Counted from the first letter of the stretch, positions 1 to 9,389 are shown. The stretch: DNA of 64,000 bases from Arthrobacter sp. Leaf69 (GCF_001422645.1 NZ_LMLR01000014.1:181302-245301); one strand, 5' to 3'. Numbers and translations are program-made. The notes: a model not told the origin generated them from the sequence alone.

Positions 1-1102
1 ACGCTGTTTCTGTCGTCCCCACGCGCTGGACCGCTCCGTCAATGGGGTAAAGATGCACGGCGGTTTGGACGGTGGGAATCGTTGCCCCGTAGCGGATGTG
101 CTCTCCGATGGCCGCGTCCGTGAGATCCGTCATGAAGTCCGCTTTCCAATAGCTCAGGATTCCCTTGGGCTGCAGGGCATCGAAGGCCTGGTTGAGGGCC
201 GGGTAGGGCATCGGTCCCATCATGGAACCCGCCACCGGGGCGACGTCGAGGAATGGCTGCCAGCAGGCCGCACCCTCGGTCTGGTCTCCGGTCCACATCC
301 CGACCACTATGCAGACCGGCTTCCCGTGCCACTCCTCGGGCAGGAACGGCACCGGCGGGCCCAGGGCGAACGCCAGAAAGGCTCCCAGTTCTTCGGGTGC
401 CGACGCCAGGTGGTCCCGATAGAACCTCGACACGGTTTCGGCGTGCTCCAGGGGGTAGACGACGATACCGACGTACACCATGTCCACCGGGTGCAGACGG
501 TATTCCAGTGAGGTCACGACGCCGAAATTCCCACCACCGCCGCGCAGCGCCCAGAAAAGGTCGTCGTTCTCGCTTTCACTGGCCGTGAGGAACTTCCCGT
601 CCGCGGTGACGACGTCGGCCGAGATGAGGTTGTCGCAACTGAGCCCGTATTTCCGGGCCAGGTAGCCTATCCCTCCGCCGAGGGTGAGCCCGGCGACGCC
701 TGTGGTGCCGACGATGCCGCCGGGGGTCGCCAGCCCGAAGGCGTGCGTGGCGTGATTGAAGTCCGCCCACGTGGCCCCGGCCTCGGAGCGTGCCGTCCTG
801 TTTGCCGGATCGACCCGGACGCCCCTGGTATTGACGAAGTCGATGACGAGGGCATCATCCCAGGTTCCGAACCCCGGGGCGCTGTGGCCCCCGCCGCGGA
901 CGGCCAGGTCCAGGGAGTTGTCCCGGGCGAAGTTGACACTGGCGATGACGTCCGCCACCTGCGACACGCGGACCACCGCGGCCGGCCGCTTGTCGATCAT
1001 TCCGTTGTGCACTGCCCGCGCGGCGTCGTAGTCCGCATCGCCGGGCGTGATGACCTGCCCGCGGACTTGCTCGCGCAGGCTATCGAAGATCGTTCCGTTC
1101 AT
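1..1102 (-). CDS. FAD-binding oxidoreductase, berberine-bridge type (3' end outside window)
   Basis: Flavoprotein oxidase or dehydrogenase of the VAO/PCMH fold. The frame stays open from the ATG at 1102 to the left edge, giving 367 visible residues; the C-terminal part is missing. RGGGHSAPGFG puts a His at residue 73, the usual 8-alpha-histidyl FAD attachment site. A glycine-rich stretch around 128-146 (PGGIVGTTGVAGLTLGGG) is the FAD pyrophosphate loop. YGLSCDNL places a Cys at 156, where bicovalent members form the second flavin bond. So a 6-S-cysteinyl, 8-alpha-histidyl FAD is likely. Substrate is unknown; relatives oxidise sugars, alkaloids or secondary metabolites. It is divergent from the hydrolase gene at 1350 across about 250 bp with no other gene in it. 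Confidence 0.85.
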   Translation of the reverse strand, partial: MNGTIFDSLREQVRGQVITPGDADYDAARAVHNGMIDKRPAAVVRVSQVADVIASVNFARDNSLDLAVRGGGHSAPGFGTWDDALVIDFVNTRGVRVDPANRTARSEAGATWADFNHATHAFGLATPGGIVGTTGVAGLTLGGGIGYLARKYGLSCDNLISADVVTADGKFLTASESENDDLFWALRGGGGNFGVVTSLEYRLHPVDMVYVGIVVYPLEHAETVSRFYRDHLASAPEELGAFLAFALGPPVPFLPEEWHGKPVCIVVGMWTGDQTEGAACWQPFLDVAPVAGSMMGPMPYPALNQAFDALQPKGILSYWKADFMTDLTDAAIGEHIRYGATIPTVQTAVHLYPIDGAVQRVGTTETA

Positions 1103-1349
1103 TTCTGTACCGTCGATTTCGTCGTGGTTCCGACCCGGACGGCGATCTCTGTGCTCCCAGCCGGCATGACGTCCGGAGGTTTACGAGCACTGGCTTACTC
1201 CTCCGCCCCGGAACCGTCAAGGGGATCCGGCCCGCGGCCGGAGGGGCAGCACCGCACGACGGCGATTACGCCGCCCCATCTTCCGGAGGCGCCGCTCCGA
1301 ATGTTCAATAGCATGATGGAATTGACGGACGAGACGTGGAGGACACAGC

Positions 1350-2108
1350 GTGGCCAAACGCAAGGTAGACGACCGTGAACCTGCAGCGCCGGGCGCCGGG
1401 GCAGGCGCCAGGGCCGTGTTGAGCATTGCCGGGGCCGCCGGGGAAACCCGGGGGGTCGCCCTGGTCCTGCACGGCGGCCGCGCGGACAGCTATGAATCCG
1501 TCCGTGGGACGCACCTCAGCCCCGCCCGGATGCTGCCCTTCGCACGGGCCCTCCGGCGTGCGGGCGGCGGCGACGGGCTGGCGGTCTGGACCCTCCGGAA
1601 CCGGTACCGGGGCTGGAACGGGAAGGACATGTCCCCCGTCGAGGACGCCCGCTGGGCGCTCTCCCACATCAGCCGCGAACACCCCGGCGTCCCCATTTAT
1701 CTCCTCGGCCACTCGATGGGCGGCCTGACCGCGCTTTGCGTCGCGGACCACCCGCAAGTGGAGGCCGTCGTCGCCCTCGCGCCCTGGCTCAACGGCGAAA
1801 CCCCGGTGAACCGGGTGGCCGGCCGCCGGATCCTGATTGTCCATGGCACCGAGGACCGCTGGACCAGCCCCGCGAACTCGCTCGCCTACGCCCGCCGGGC
1901 CGACGGCGTCGCGGAGTCCGTGGACTACGTCGCCCTCAAAGGGGCCGGGCACTTTATGTTCCGGCGGGTGGGCCTGTGGAACTCACTCGCGAACGGCTTC
2001 ATCCTTGATGCCTTCGCCCGCAGTTCAGGCCGGAACGTCGACGGCGGCGCCGACGCGTTCCGCAGCCTCCTGCCCGCGTCCGGCGCCAGCCTCCCGGTGG
2101 TGCTGTGA
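1350..2108 (+). CDS. Alpha/beta-fold hydrolase
   Basis: Serine hydrolase of 252 residues with the complete triad visible: nucleophile Ser122 in GHSMGG, acid Asp169 in HGTEDRW and His201 in GAGHFMF. The oxyanion region is VLHGGRAD near residue 40. There is no signal peptide, so it is probably a cytoplasmic esterase or lipase-like enzyme; the substrate cannot be read from sequence. The start is GTG at 1350 with TGGAGGA about 8 nt upstream. Its TGA overlaps the ATG of the DUF1295 gene by one base, so the two are translationally coupled; the acyltransferase follows, which hints at a lipid-related role. Confidence 0.85.
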   Translation: MAKRKVDDREPAAPGAGAGARAVLSIAGAAGETRGVALVLHGGRADSYESVRGTHLSPARMLPFARALRRAGGGDGLAVWTLRNRYRGWNGKDMSPVEDARWALSHISREHPGVPIYLLGHSMGGLTALCVADHPQVEAVVALAPWLNGETPVNRVAGRRILIVHGTEDRWTSPANSLAYARRADGVAESVDYVALKGAGHFMFRRVGLWNSLANGFILDAFARSSGRNVDGGADAFRSLLPASGASLPVVL

Positions 2109-2968
2109 TGCCGGACTTCCCGCTGGGGGCTTTCCTGGCCAGCCTGCCATGGGTTGCGGCCGGGATCGCGGCCCTGCTGGCCGTCACGTTCGCCGTCGGA
2201 GTCCGCCAGAGCCGCCATTCCGTCATCGACACCGTCTGGGGGCTCGGCTTCGTCGTCGCGGCCGCCATCTCCTGGTTCCTTTCGGCCGGACACGGCGACG
2301 GCGCCCGCCGCCTGCTGCTGCTGGCGCTCGTGGCGGTGTGGGGCATCCGCTTGGCCCTCCACATCGGCCTCCGGGCCCGGGGCGGTCACGAGGACCCCCG
2401 GTACGTGGACATGCTCTCCTCCGCCCCGGGGTCCCGCAACGTCTACGCACTGCGCAAGGTCTACCTGCCGCAGGGCGTGATCCTGTTCTTCGTCTCGCTC
2501 ACGGTCCAGGTGGGAATGTTCAGCACCGGAGACCTCGGCTGGCTGGCCTGGCTGGGCGTGGTGCTCTGGGTAGTCGGTTTTGTCTTCGAGACGGTCGGTG
2601 ACTGGCAACTGTCGCAGTTCAAGGCCGATCCGTCGAGGCGCGGAACTGTGCTCGACACCGGGCTCTGGCGTTACACGCGCCACCCGAACTACTTCGGCGA
2701 CGCCGCCGTCTGGGCCGGGATATTCCTGGTGGCCGCTGATTCCTGGCCGGGCGTGCTGACTGTCCTCTCCCCCGCGCTGATGATCTGGTTGCTCGCCGGC
2801 AAATCCGGCAAGCCCCTCACCGAGAAGGCCATGTCCGCCCGCCCCGGCTATAAGGAGTACGTGGAATCCACTTCGGGTTTCCTGCCGCTGCCGCCGCGCC
2901 GGCCGCGCAGCGGCGGGCACCGGCCGGGCGGACCCCAGCCCGACCAACAGAAGCCGGGCGGGCGCTGA
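2108..2968 (+). CDS. DUF1295 membrane protein (steroid 5-alpha-reductase-like)
   Basis: Integral membrane protein of 286 residues with about six hydrophobic segments. It belongs to the DUF1295 family, related to steroid 5-alpha reductases and isoprenylcysteine methyltransferases. The family signature is in the C-terminal half, GLWRYTRHPNYFGD, the presumed cofactor-binding loop. The start is taken as ATG 2108, which shares one base with the preceding stop; a GTG at 2105 is an alternative. The tail after the last membrane segment is rich in Arg, Pro and Gly. It lies between a hydrolase and a PlsC-like acyltransferase, in what appears to be a three-gene lipid-associated operon. The actual reaction is unknown. 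Confidence 0.8.
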   Translation: MPDFPLGAFLASLPWVAAGIAALLAVTFAVGVRQSRHSVIDTVWGLGFVVAAAISWFLSAGHGDGARRLLLLALVAVWGIRLALHIGLRARGGHEDPRYVDMLSSAPGSRNVYALRKVYLPQGVILFFVSLTVQVGMFSTGDLGWLAWLGVVLWVVGFVFETVGDWQLSQFKADPSRRGTVLDTGLWRYTRHPNYFGDAAVWAGIFLVAADSWPGVLTVLSPALMIWLLAGKSGKPLTEKAMSARPGYKEYVESTSGFLPLPPRRPRSGGHRPGGPQPDQQKPGGR

Positions 2969-2969
2969 C

Positions 2970-3827
2970 ATGCCCTGGCGCCCCCGGCCCAGCGACCGCT
3001 TCTACCGGTTCATTGTCCGCACCGGCCTGGCGCTGCGCTGGCTGTTCCGGATCCGCGTCATTGTGACCGGACAGGAGCACCTCCCCCCGCCGGAGCCGCG
3101 CAGCGACCCAAACAGCAACACCCCGCACGGACCGTCCCGCCGGGTGGTCCCGGGCCGGGGCGCCGTCGTCGCCATTACGCACTTCGGCTACCTCGACTTC
3201 GCGTTCGCCGAATTGCTGTTGTGGCGGCACACCAGGGCCCAGTTGCGCTTCCTTGTCACCCAGGGGGCCGCTGACCACTGGTTTGCCGGGCCCGCCATCA
3301 GTGCCGCCGGGCACGTTGTGGTCGGTTATGAGAGCGGAACCCACGCCTACGACGCCGCCGTCGCCCGGCTCCGGGCGGGCGAGTACATCGCGATCCTGCC
3401 AGAAGCCGGTGTCAGCCGCAGTTTCCGTGTGCGCGAATGCAAGACCGGAGCCGTGCGGATGGCGGCAGAAGCCGGGGTGCCGGTCATTCCGGTCTCCGTC
3501 TGGGGCGCGCACCGGCTGATGACCCGCCGCCACGGATTCTCCCCCGCCCGCGCCTGGCGTGCCCCGGTGCGGATCCATGTCGGCGAACCGGTGACCCTTG
3601 AACCGGTAATCATGGCCCCGTCCCGGGACGCCGTGGCGGCCACGGAGGCGCTGCGCGCAACCCTCCAGGCCGGAATCGATGCCTGCATCGCGGACTTCCC
3701 CTTGAAACCGGCTCCGGGCGCGTGGTGGATGCCGGCGGAACTGGGCGGCGGGGCGCCCAGCGACGAGGAACGGCAGCGCCTGGACCAGGCCGAGGGTCCG
3801 CGGCGCGCAGGGGGCCGGCGCCGATAA
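2970..3827 (+). CDS. PlsC-like 1-acyl-glycerol-phosphate acyltransferase
   Basis: Membrane-associated acyltransferase of 285 residues, likely transferring an acyl group from acyl-CoA or acyl-ACP to a lysophospholipid or related glycerolipid. The catalytic HX4D motif is HFGYLD (His71, Asp76), and the substrate-binding block is ILPEAGVS near 142-149. Residues 40-62 hold a Pro/Arg-rich insertion that is unusual for the family. It starts one base after the DUF1295 stop, so it is the third gene of this operon. The C-terminal tail is basic and disordered. No terminator is evident before the transporter gene. Confidence 0.85.
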   Translation: MPWRPRPSDRFYRFIVRTGLALRWLFRIRVIVTGQEHLPPPEPRSDPNSNTPHGPSRRVVPGRGAVVAITHFGYLDFAFAELLLWRHTRAQLRFLVTQGAADHWFAGPAISAAGHVVVGYESGTHAYDAAVARLRAGEYIAILPEAGVSRSFRVRECKTGAVRMAAEAGVPVIPVSVWGAHRLMTRRHGFSPARAWRAPVRIHVGEPVTLEPVIMAPSRDAVAATEALRATLQAGIDACIADFPLKPAPGAWWMPAELGGGAPSDEERQRLDQAEGPRRAGGRRR

Positions 3828-3900
3828 GCCCGGTTTCCGCGATCGTCTTGACTAAACTCCATGGGGTACAAAATCGCACTCAATGGAGAGGTACTCCTCT

Positions 3901-5349
3901 GTGGCAAACACAGTCCTGACGAAAAGCGGCATCGGCGAAGAACGCGGTCTCGCCCGAATAGCCCAACGGATGGCGGCGTGGACCGAGAAGTGGTTCCCCG
4001 ACGCGTACGTCTTCGCTCTGGCCGGCGTCATGATCATCGCCCTGGCCGCCCTGGCCATCGGCGCCTCGCCCCAGTCGATCGCCGATTCCTTCGGCAACGG
4101 CTTCTGGGACCTCACCGCCTTCACCCTGCAGATGGCCATGGTGGTGCTGACCGGCTATGTCGTGGCAACCTCCCCGCCCGTAGCGAAGCTGATCAACCGG
4201 CTGGCCCTGGTTCCTGCCACCGCACGTACCGCCGTGAGCTTCGTGGCGCTGATGTCCATGTCCGTGTCCGTCCTCAACTGGGGACTCAGCCTGATCTTCG
4301 GCGGCCTGCTGGCCCGTGCCATCGCGCGCCGCAGGGACCTGACCGTGGACTACCGCGCCCTGGGCGCCGCAGCGTTCATGGGCCTTGGTGCCGTCTGGGC
4401 GCTGGGCCTGTCCTCCTCCGCGGCGCAGCTGCAGGCCACCGAGGCCTCGCTGCCGCCGGCCCTGCTGAAGATCACCGGCATCCTGGACTTCGGCACCACC
4501 ATCTTCACGTGGCAGTCGCTGCTGACCCTGGCCATCCTGATGGCGCTCACCACGGTGATCGCGCACTTTTCCGCGCCGCAGGGCGGGGCCATCCGCACTG
4601 CGGCGGATCTGGGCGTCGACCTCGACGACGAACCCAGCGAACCGGCGCCGCGCTCCCGCCCGGGCGAATGGCTCGAATACAGCAAGCTCCTGCCCGTCCT
4701 GGCCGGGGTCCTGACGCTCGGATGGCTGGTCTCGCAGTTCCTGACCAAGCCCTTCCTGACCGTGGTGAGCAGCCTCAACGGCTATTTGCTGGTCTTCCTG
4801 ATCCTGGGCCTGGTGCTGCACGGCACCCCGCGGAACTTCCTCCAGGCCGTCACCAAGGCGGTCCCCGCGACAGCCGGCATCCTGGTCCAGTTCCCGCTCT
4901 ACGCCGCGATGGCCGCGATCCTGACCAAGGCCACCGGCCACGGCGGCATGACAATCTCCGCGCATTTGGCCGAGTTCTTCTCGGGAATCGGCAGCGGCGG
5001 CGGCTTCGCCGTCGTGATTGCGCTGTACACGGCGCTGCTGGGCCTGCTGGTCCCCTCGGGCGGCGGCAAGTGGCTCGTGGAGGCGCCGTATGTGATGCAG
5101 TCCGCCACGGATGTGCAGATGAACCTCGGCTGGACGGTGCAGATCTACAACATCGCCGAGGCCCTGCCGAACCTGATCAACCCGTTCTTTATGCTGCCGC
5201 TGCTGGCGGTGCTGCGGCTGCGGGCCCGCGACCTGGTCGGCTTCACGTTCCTGCAGTTCGTCTTCCACCTGCCGGTGGTGCTGCTGCTCGTCTGGCTCCT
5301 GGGCATGACCTTCGACTTCGTTCCGCCGGTGATGCCGCCGGGCAAGTAG
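3901..5349 (+). CDS. Short-chain fatty acid transporter, AtoE family
   Basis: Polytopic membrane protein of 482 residues with 10-12 hydrophobic segments. It matches the AtoE/TIGR00366 family, which imports short-chain fatty acids such as acetoacetate or butyrate. Family hallmarks include EKWFPDAYVFALAGV near the N-terminus, the conserved LVPSGGGKWLVEAPYV and the NLINPFFMLPLL stretch near the C-terminus. The start is GTG 3901 because GGAGAGG lies 9 nt upstream; the ATG at 3883 has no ribosome-binding site. No catabolic CoA transferase is adjacent. A strong bidirectional hairpin follows the stop codon. Confidence 0.85.
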   Translation: MANTVLTKSGIGEERGLARIAQRMAAWTEKWFPDAYVFALAGVMIIALAALAIGASPQSIADSFGNGFWDLTAFTLQMAMVVLTGYVVATSPPVAKLINRLALVPATARTAVSFVALMSMSVSVLNWGLSLIFGGLLARAIARRRDLTVDYRALGAAAFMGLGAVWALGLSSSAAQLQATEASLPPALLKITGILDFGTTIFTWQSLLTLAILMALTTVIAHFSAPQGGAIRTAADLGVDLDDEPSEPAPRSRPGEWLEYSKLLPVLAGVLTLGWLVSQFLTKPFLTVVSSLNGYLLVFLILGLVLHGTPRNFLQAVTKAVPATAGILVQFPLYAAMAAILTKATGHGGMTISAHLAEFFSGIGSGGGFAVVIALYTALLGLLVPSGGGKWLVEAPYVMQSATDVQMNLGWTVQIYNIAEALPNLINPFFMLPLLAVLRLRARDLVGFTFLQFVFHLPVVLLLVWLLGMTFDFVPPVMPPGK

Positions 5350-5374
5350 CCACCCTGCCCCAAACGCCACCCAC

Positions 5375-5428
5375 CTTAAACGCAGCTGACCCGCAGTAGT
5401 TCCACTACTGCGGGTCAGCTGGGTTAAG
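5375..5428. terminator. Bidirectional terminator hairpin
   Basis: Perfect 18-bp inverted repeat (arms 5383-5400 and 5404-5421, three-base loop), extended outward by CTTAA at 5375-5379 and GTTAAG at 5423-5428. It sits between the convergent transporter gene (stop 5349) and the GNAT gene (stop 5431), so it can end transcripts from both sides. Confidence 0.8.
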
Positions 5429-5430
5429 TC

Positions 5431-6447
5431 CTAGGCGGGGTCCGAAACGACGAGCGTTTCGGCGCCCCGGACACGGGCCTTGCCGGTCTCCAGCAGGGGC
5501 TCGACGACGGCGCGCAGCGCCTCCATCGAGTCGTCCAGTTCCAGCATCACGGGGTGCTGGAACGCAATCAGCGCCAGCAGGTCCCGGACGGCGGCCTGTG
5601 CCTCGTCCGCGGTGAGTTTCGGATCGTGGCCCAGGAACACGTCGGTCGGCTGGCCGGACGCGGGCGTCCCGCCCTCCCCATGGGCCCCCGCCGCGTTGTC
5701 TGCCGCGGCGAGCTCGGCGTAGCTGATGGCGAAGGCCTCGAGCCGGCCCTTCCTGCTGGGCGCCACCCCCTGGCCGAACGCGCTGGCCTTCGGCGCCCGG
5801 AGCACAATTGCGCCGTGGGCTCCGCTGAGCTCGTCCAGGAACAACCGCTGGACCGTCGCGATGCTGAGGTCGCCGGGGCTGTCCCATCCGTGAACAGCCG
5901 TGTAGTACCGCCCCACAACGTCGCTGAGCTCCACCGAGCCGGTGGCCAGGTCCTCGACCTGCTCGGAGGCGGCGGCCTCGGAACCGTCACCGAAGACGGG
6001 CAGCCGGAGCGCCCCCGGCTCCACGACGACCAGCCGGGACCGCTGGATCGGGGCGAGGCCGGCGGCTTCCGCGAAGGCCGCGCCGGGGGTGCCCGGTTCC
6101 ACCTTGGTCCGGAGCCGGGAGATGCCCGACGGCGACTGTGCGGCTTCGTGCCGCAGCATGGTCAGCAGGGTGGAGCCGACGCCGGTGCGGCGGTGGTGCC
6201 GATCCACCTCGATGTAGGCCCAGAGCCGTTCCGGGTGCAGCGAGGCCTCGTGGACCACACCGGCCGCAACCGGGATGGCCACACCGTCGACAATGTCCTC
6301 GGCGACGATGCACCGGCGCCACGGCGAGTTGCCCGAGGGTGCCAGGGTGCCGCGGAACTGCCGGGCCTGTTCGGTTTCGGGCCCGCCCCAGATTTCCAGG
6401 AGGGCGAGGTCATCGCCGTCGCGCCATTCACGGTATGCAATCGCCAT
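5431..6447 (-). CDS. GNAT-family N-acetyltransferase
   Basis: Protein of 338 residues with an N-terminal GNAT fold (about 1-150); the acetyl-CoA pyrophosphate loop is VDRHHRRTGVGSTLL. The second half (about 150-338) looks like a diverged second GNAT-like lobe, a layout common in actinobacteria. Substrate unknown. It begins 2 nt after the glyS stop, so it is co-transcribed with glyS. It shares its terminator with the convergent AtoE-type gene. Confidence 0.75.
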   Translation of the reverse strand: MAIAYREWRDGDDLALLEIWGGPETEQARQFRGTLAPSGNSPWRRCIVAEDIVDGVAIPVAAGVVHEASLHPERLWAYIEVDRHHRRTGVGSTLLTMLRHEAAQSPSGISRLRTKVEPGTPGAAFAEAAGLAPIQRSRLVVVEPGALRLPVFGDGSEAAASEQVEDLATGSVELSDVVGRYYTAVHGWDSPGDLSIATVQRLFLDELSGAHGAIVLRAPKASAFGQGVAPSRKGRLEAFAISYAELAAADNAAGAHGEGGTPASGQPTDVFLGHDPKLTADEAQAAVRDLLALIAFQHPVMLELDDSMEALRAVVEPLLETGKARVRGAETLVVSDPA

Positions 6448-6449
6448 GA

Positions 6450-7835
6450 TCAGGCGCCGATCAGCCGTGCGGCCAGGTAGCCCTCCACCTTGTCCAGGGA
6501 GACGCGTTCCTGGCTCATGGTGTCGCGTTCGCGGATGGTGACGGCCTGGTCGTCCAGCGTCTCGAAGTCCACGGTGATGCAGAACGGGGTGCCGATCTCG
6601 TCCTGGCGGCGGTAGCGGCGGCCGATGGCGCCGGCGTCGTCGAACTCGATGTTCCAGCTCTTGCGCAGCTGGGCGGCGAGGTCCTTGGCCTTCGGGGACA
6701 GGTCCTCGTTGCGGCTCAGCGGCAGCACGGCCGCCTTGACCGGGGCCAGGCGCGGATCGAGCTTGAGCACGGTGCGGATGTCGACGCCTCCCTTGGCGTT
6801 GGGTGCCTCGTCCTCGGTGTACGCATCGATCATGAACGCCATGAAGGACCGGGTGAGGCCGGCCGCGGGCTCGATCACGTACGGGGTGTAGCGCTCGTTG
6901 GTGGCCTGGTTGAAGTAACTCAGGTCCTGGCCGGACGCCTTGGCGTGCGTGGAGAGGTCAAAGTCCGTGCGGTTGGCGATGCCCTCGAGCTCGCCCCACT
7001 CCGAGCCGTGGAACCCGAAGCGGTATTCGATGTCCGTGGTGCCCTTGGAGTAGTGGCTGAGCTTCTCCAGCGGGTGCTCGAAGAAGCGCAGGTTGTCTTC
7101 CCTGATGCCGAGGCCGGTGTACCAGGACATGCGTTCCTTCATCCAGTACTGGTGCCACTGCTCGTCCGTGCCGGGCTCGACGAAGAATTCCATCTCCATC
7201 TGCTCGAACTCACGCGTGCGGAAAATGAAGTTGCCCGGGGTGATCTCGTTGCGGAAGGACTTGCCGATCTGGCCGATGCCGAACGGGGGCTTCTTGCGGG
7301 AGGTGGTGAGGACGTTGCTGAAGTTGACGAAGATGCCCTGGGCCGTTTCGGGGCGCAGGTAGTGCAGGCCCTCTTCGCTGGCCACCGGGCCGAGGTAGGT
7401 CTTGAGAAGGCCGGAGAATTCCTGGGGTTCGGTCCACTCGCCGCGGGTGCCGCAGTTGGCGCAGGCGATGTCTTTGAGGCCGTTCTCGGCCGGCCGGCCC
7501 TTCTTCTCCTCGTATTCTTCCTCGAGGTGGTCTGCGCGGTAGCGCTTGTGGCAGGAGAGGCACTCCACCAGCGGGTCGGAGAACACGTCGACGTGGCCGG
7601 ACGCCTCCCAGACCTGGCGGGGCAGGATGACCGAGGAGTCGAGGCCAACGACGTCCTCGCGGCCGCGGACCACGGACTGCCACCACTGGCGCTTGATGTT
7701 TTCCTTCAGCTCGGCACCGAGGGGCCCGTAGTCCCAGGCAGAACGCGAGCCACCATAGATTTCACCGGCCTGGAATACGAAACCCCGGCGCTTGGCGAGG
7801 GAAATGATCTGGTCGAGGACGGATTTTGCTGCCAT
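6450..7835 (-). CDS. glyS: Glycine--tRNA ligase (homodimeric class II)
   Basis: Charges tRNA-Gly with glycine and ATP in the cytoplasm. The 461-residue length fits the alpha2-type enzyme of actinobacteria. Visible hallmarks are the N-terminal [20 protein letters not shown], a zinc-binding pair (CLSC and CANC, about residues 94-130), motif 2 in the [21 protein letters not shown] region and a C-terminal anticodon-binding domain ending in [14 protein letters not shown]. Start is ATG 7835. The upstream region on this strand is a GC-rich leader with small inverted repeats. The GNAT gene follows after 2 nt. Confidence 0.95.
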   Translation of the reverse strand: MAAKSVLDQIISLAKRRGFVFQAGEIYGGSRSAWDYGPLGAELKENIKRQWWQSVVRGREDVVGLDSSVILPRQVWEASGHVDVFSDPLVECLSCHKRYRADHLEEEYEEKKGRPAENGLKDIACANCGTRGEWTEPQEFSGLLKTYLGPVASEEGLHYLRPETAQGIFVNFSNVLTTSRKKPPFGIGQIGKSFRNEITPGNFIFRTREFEQMEMEFFVEPGTDEQWHQYWMKERMSWYTGLGIREDNLRFFEHPLEKLSHYSKGTTDIEYRFGFHGSEWGELEGIANRTDFDLSTHAKASGQDLSYFNQATNERYTPYVIEPAAGLTRSFMAFMIDAYTEDEAPNAKGGVDIRTVLKLDPRLAPVKAAVLPLSRNEDLSPKAKDLAAQLRKSWNIEFDDAGAIGRRYRRQDEIGTPFCITVDFETLDDQAVTIRERDTMSQERVSLDKVEGYLAARLIGA

Positions 7836-8096
7836 GGGAACTCCACTTTCTACAGGGCCGCTGGGTGCGGTCCGCGGTCTCAGCCCCGGGACCCCGGCTG
7901 GTTGCCGGACGGGGCACTACAAAAACGCAAAACTTGTCCGCCCAACAGCACACACAACAAGGTGCGGTACTGAACGATGGCGGCGCAGGAAGCTGCGCCT
8001 CCTAGCCTACCGGCCTGCCGGCTCCGGGCGCCGCCAGTTTCCGGTCCGTCAGCGTCAGGACGGCCGCCCGGCGTCGTGCGGGTTACCGCTCCAGTG
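7836..8096 (-). other. GlyS upstream region, GC-rich with inverted repeats
   Basis: 261 bp without a gene. It holds a short hairpin with arms at 7894-7898 and 7904-7908, a second repeat (GGCGCAG...CTGCGCC) near 7982-8000, and on the minus strand a T-rich segment near 7918-7935. It probably contains the glyS promoter and a structured 5' leader. I could not match it to a known riboswitch or T-box. Confidence 0.4.
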
Positions 8097-9065
8097 TCAC
8101 CGCCCAAGCGCACCTTTGGGCCAGGGCAGGCTCGCGAGCACGATCGCGGCGAGCGTCAGCAGGGTTCCGAGCACGGTGGGCAGCGCCACCACGGTGCCGG
8201 GCGCCGGGAAGGCAAGGTCCAGCCCCAGGGAGCCCAGCAGCTGGCCGGCGATCATGCCGAGTCCCGTCACCAGCACGCCCAGGCTGCGGACCAGCAGTGC
8301 CCCGACCCCGATAAACACACACCCCAGGGGCCCGCCCAGGTAATACCACCACTCCCCCGGCAGCGCGTTGCCCGGTCCCGTAACGGCCGTCTTGATCAGC
8401 CAGGCGGCCCACAGCATGACCGACCCCGCGATGAAATTCATCAGGGTCGCCGCAATGGGCGTGCCGTAATGCACCGCGGCCGTGCCGTTCATGGCCTGCT
8501 GGAAGCTCATGAGAAACCCGGCCAGCACCGGAAGGAGCACCGGAACCAGCAGTTCCCCGGGGCCCGGCCCGGCGCCGGAGAACCGCGGCGAGACGGCCCA
8601 GGCGACGGCGGCGACGGTCAGGATGCTGCCGATCACCCGGATCCCGGTGATGGATCTCTTGCCGGCCGGGCCGATCCCCATCCTGTCCACGAGCAGCCCG
8701 CTCAGGGTCTGCCCGGTCACGGTGGCGACGGTAAACAGGGCGACCCCCAACAGGCCCACGGTGAAGGACTGCGCAAAGACGAAGAACCCGCCGATACAAC
8801 CGGCCAGGAGGTAGTAGGGCGGGAACTTGCGCTCCCGGACGGCCGGGAGGATGCCCCGCAGCCCGGCCCGGCCGCGTGGCAGCGCAAGCGAGATCACAAT
8901 CATCAGGGCCAGCCCGATGGTGAAACTCACCACCGCTGCGGCGATCCCGTCAGCGAGCGCCGCCCCGAGGGCGCCGTTGATCCTGCCCTGGACAGGCATT
9001 AGCAGCCCCGCCGCCACCGCGAGGGGCAGCCCCGCGAGGAACGGAAGCCGGGGAGTGTGGGTCAT
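8097..9065 (-). CDS. YdcZ/DUF606-type DMT-family transporter
   Basis: Membrane protein of 322 residues with about ten hydrophobic helices arranged as two homologous halves, as in the DUF606 (YdcZ) branch of the drug/metabolite transporter superfamily. Conserved segments are MPVQGRINGALG near the N-terminus and FQQAMNGTAAVHYG opening the second half; both carry the repeated Gln/Asn-Gly motif. Substrate unknown. ATG 9065 is chosen because AAGG lies about 8 nt upstream; GTG 9074 is an alternative. It is divergent from the S4-domain gene with only about 30 bp between starts. Confidence 0.8.
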   Translation of the reverse strand: MTHTPRLPFLAGLPLAVAAGLLMPVQGRINGALGAALADGIAAAVVSFTIGLALMIVISLALPRGRAGLRGILPAVRERKFPPYYLLAGCIGGFFVFAQSFTVGLLGVALFTVATVTGQTLSGLLVDRMGIGPAGKRSITGIRVIGSILTVAAVAWAVSPRFSGAGPGPGELLVPVLLPVLAGFLMSFQQAMNGTAAVHYGTPIAATLMNFIAGSVMLWAAWLIKTAVTGPGNALPGEWWYYLGGPLGCVFIGVGALLVRSLGVLVTGLGMIAGQLLGSLGLDLAFPAPGTVVALPTVLGTLLTLAAIVLASLPWPKGALGR

Positions 9066-9098
9066 TGCTGTCACCTTACGTCAGGCATTATTGCTTGT

Positions 9099-9335
9099 AT
9101 GAGCAACCCGGAAATTGAAGAAATCCCCATCCGCGACGACATGATCCGGCTCGGCCAGCTACTGAAGCTCGCCAGCCTGGTGGAGGACGGAGTGGAGGCG
9201 GCGGAGCTGATCAAAGCCGGGCTCGTCAAGGTCAACGGTGAGATCGACGAACGCCGCGGCCGCCAGCTCCACCACGGCGACACGGTCACCGTCAACGGCC
9301 GGACCGTGCGGATCAGCACTCCCGCCGGAGCCTAG
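9099..9335 (+). CDS. S4-domain RNA-binding protein (YbcJ-like)
   Basis: Small protein of 78 residues consisting of one S4 domain: IRDDMIRLGQLLKLASLV, then AAELIKAGLVKVNGEIDERR, then the GDTVTVNGRTVRI strand. S4 domains bind structured RNA, usually rRNA, so a ribosome-linked role is plausible. ATG 9099 matches the family's usual length; an in-frame start at 9057 would add an unrelated tail. No Shine-Dalgarno sequence is evident. Confidence 0.85.
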   Translation: MSNPEIEEIPIRDDMIRLGQLLKLASLVEDGVEAAELIKAGLVKVNGEIDERRGRQLHHGDTVTVNGRTVRISTPAGA

Positions 9336-9360
9336 CCCCGGCACCGGGGCAGGGCGCCGG

Positions 9361-9389
9361 ACGACGGGCGGCAACCCGCCCACCGTCGT
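9361..9389. terminator. Hairpin between convergent genes
   Basis: Stem GGGCGG/CCGCCC with a CAAC loop (9366-9381), extended by ACGAC at 9361-9365 and GTCGT at 9385-9389. It lies between the S4 gene stop (9335) and the convergent hydrolase stop (9412). T-tracts are weak. Confidence 0.55.

Noticed and set aside
3880..5370. A 496-residue minus-strand frame opposite the AtoE-type transporter
   Set aside because: Gln/His/Gly-rich shadow; the plus strand encodes the membrane protein.
7836..7970. T-box or other known riboswitch ahead of glyS
   Set aside because: No specifier-loop or antiterminator T-box core could be found by eye.
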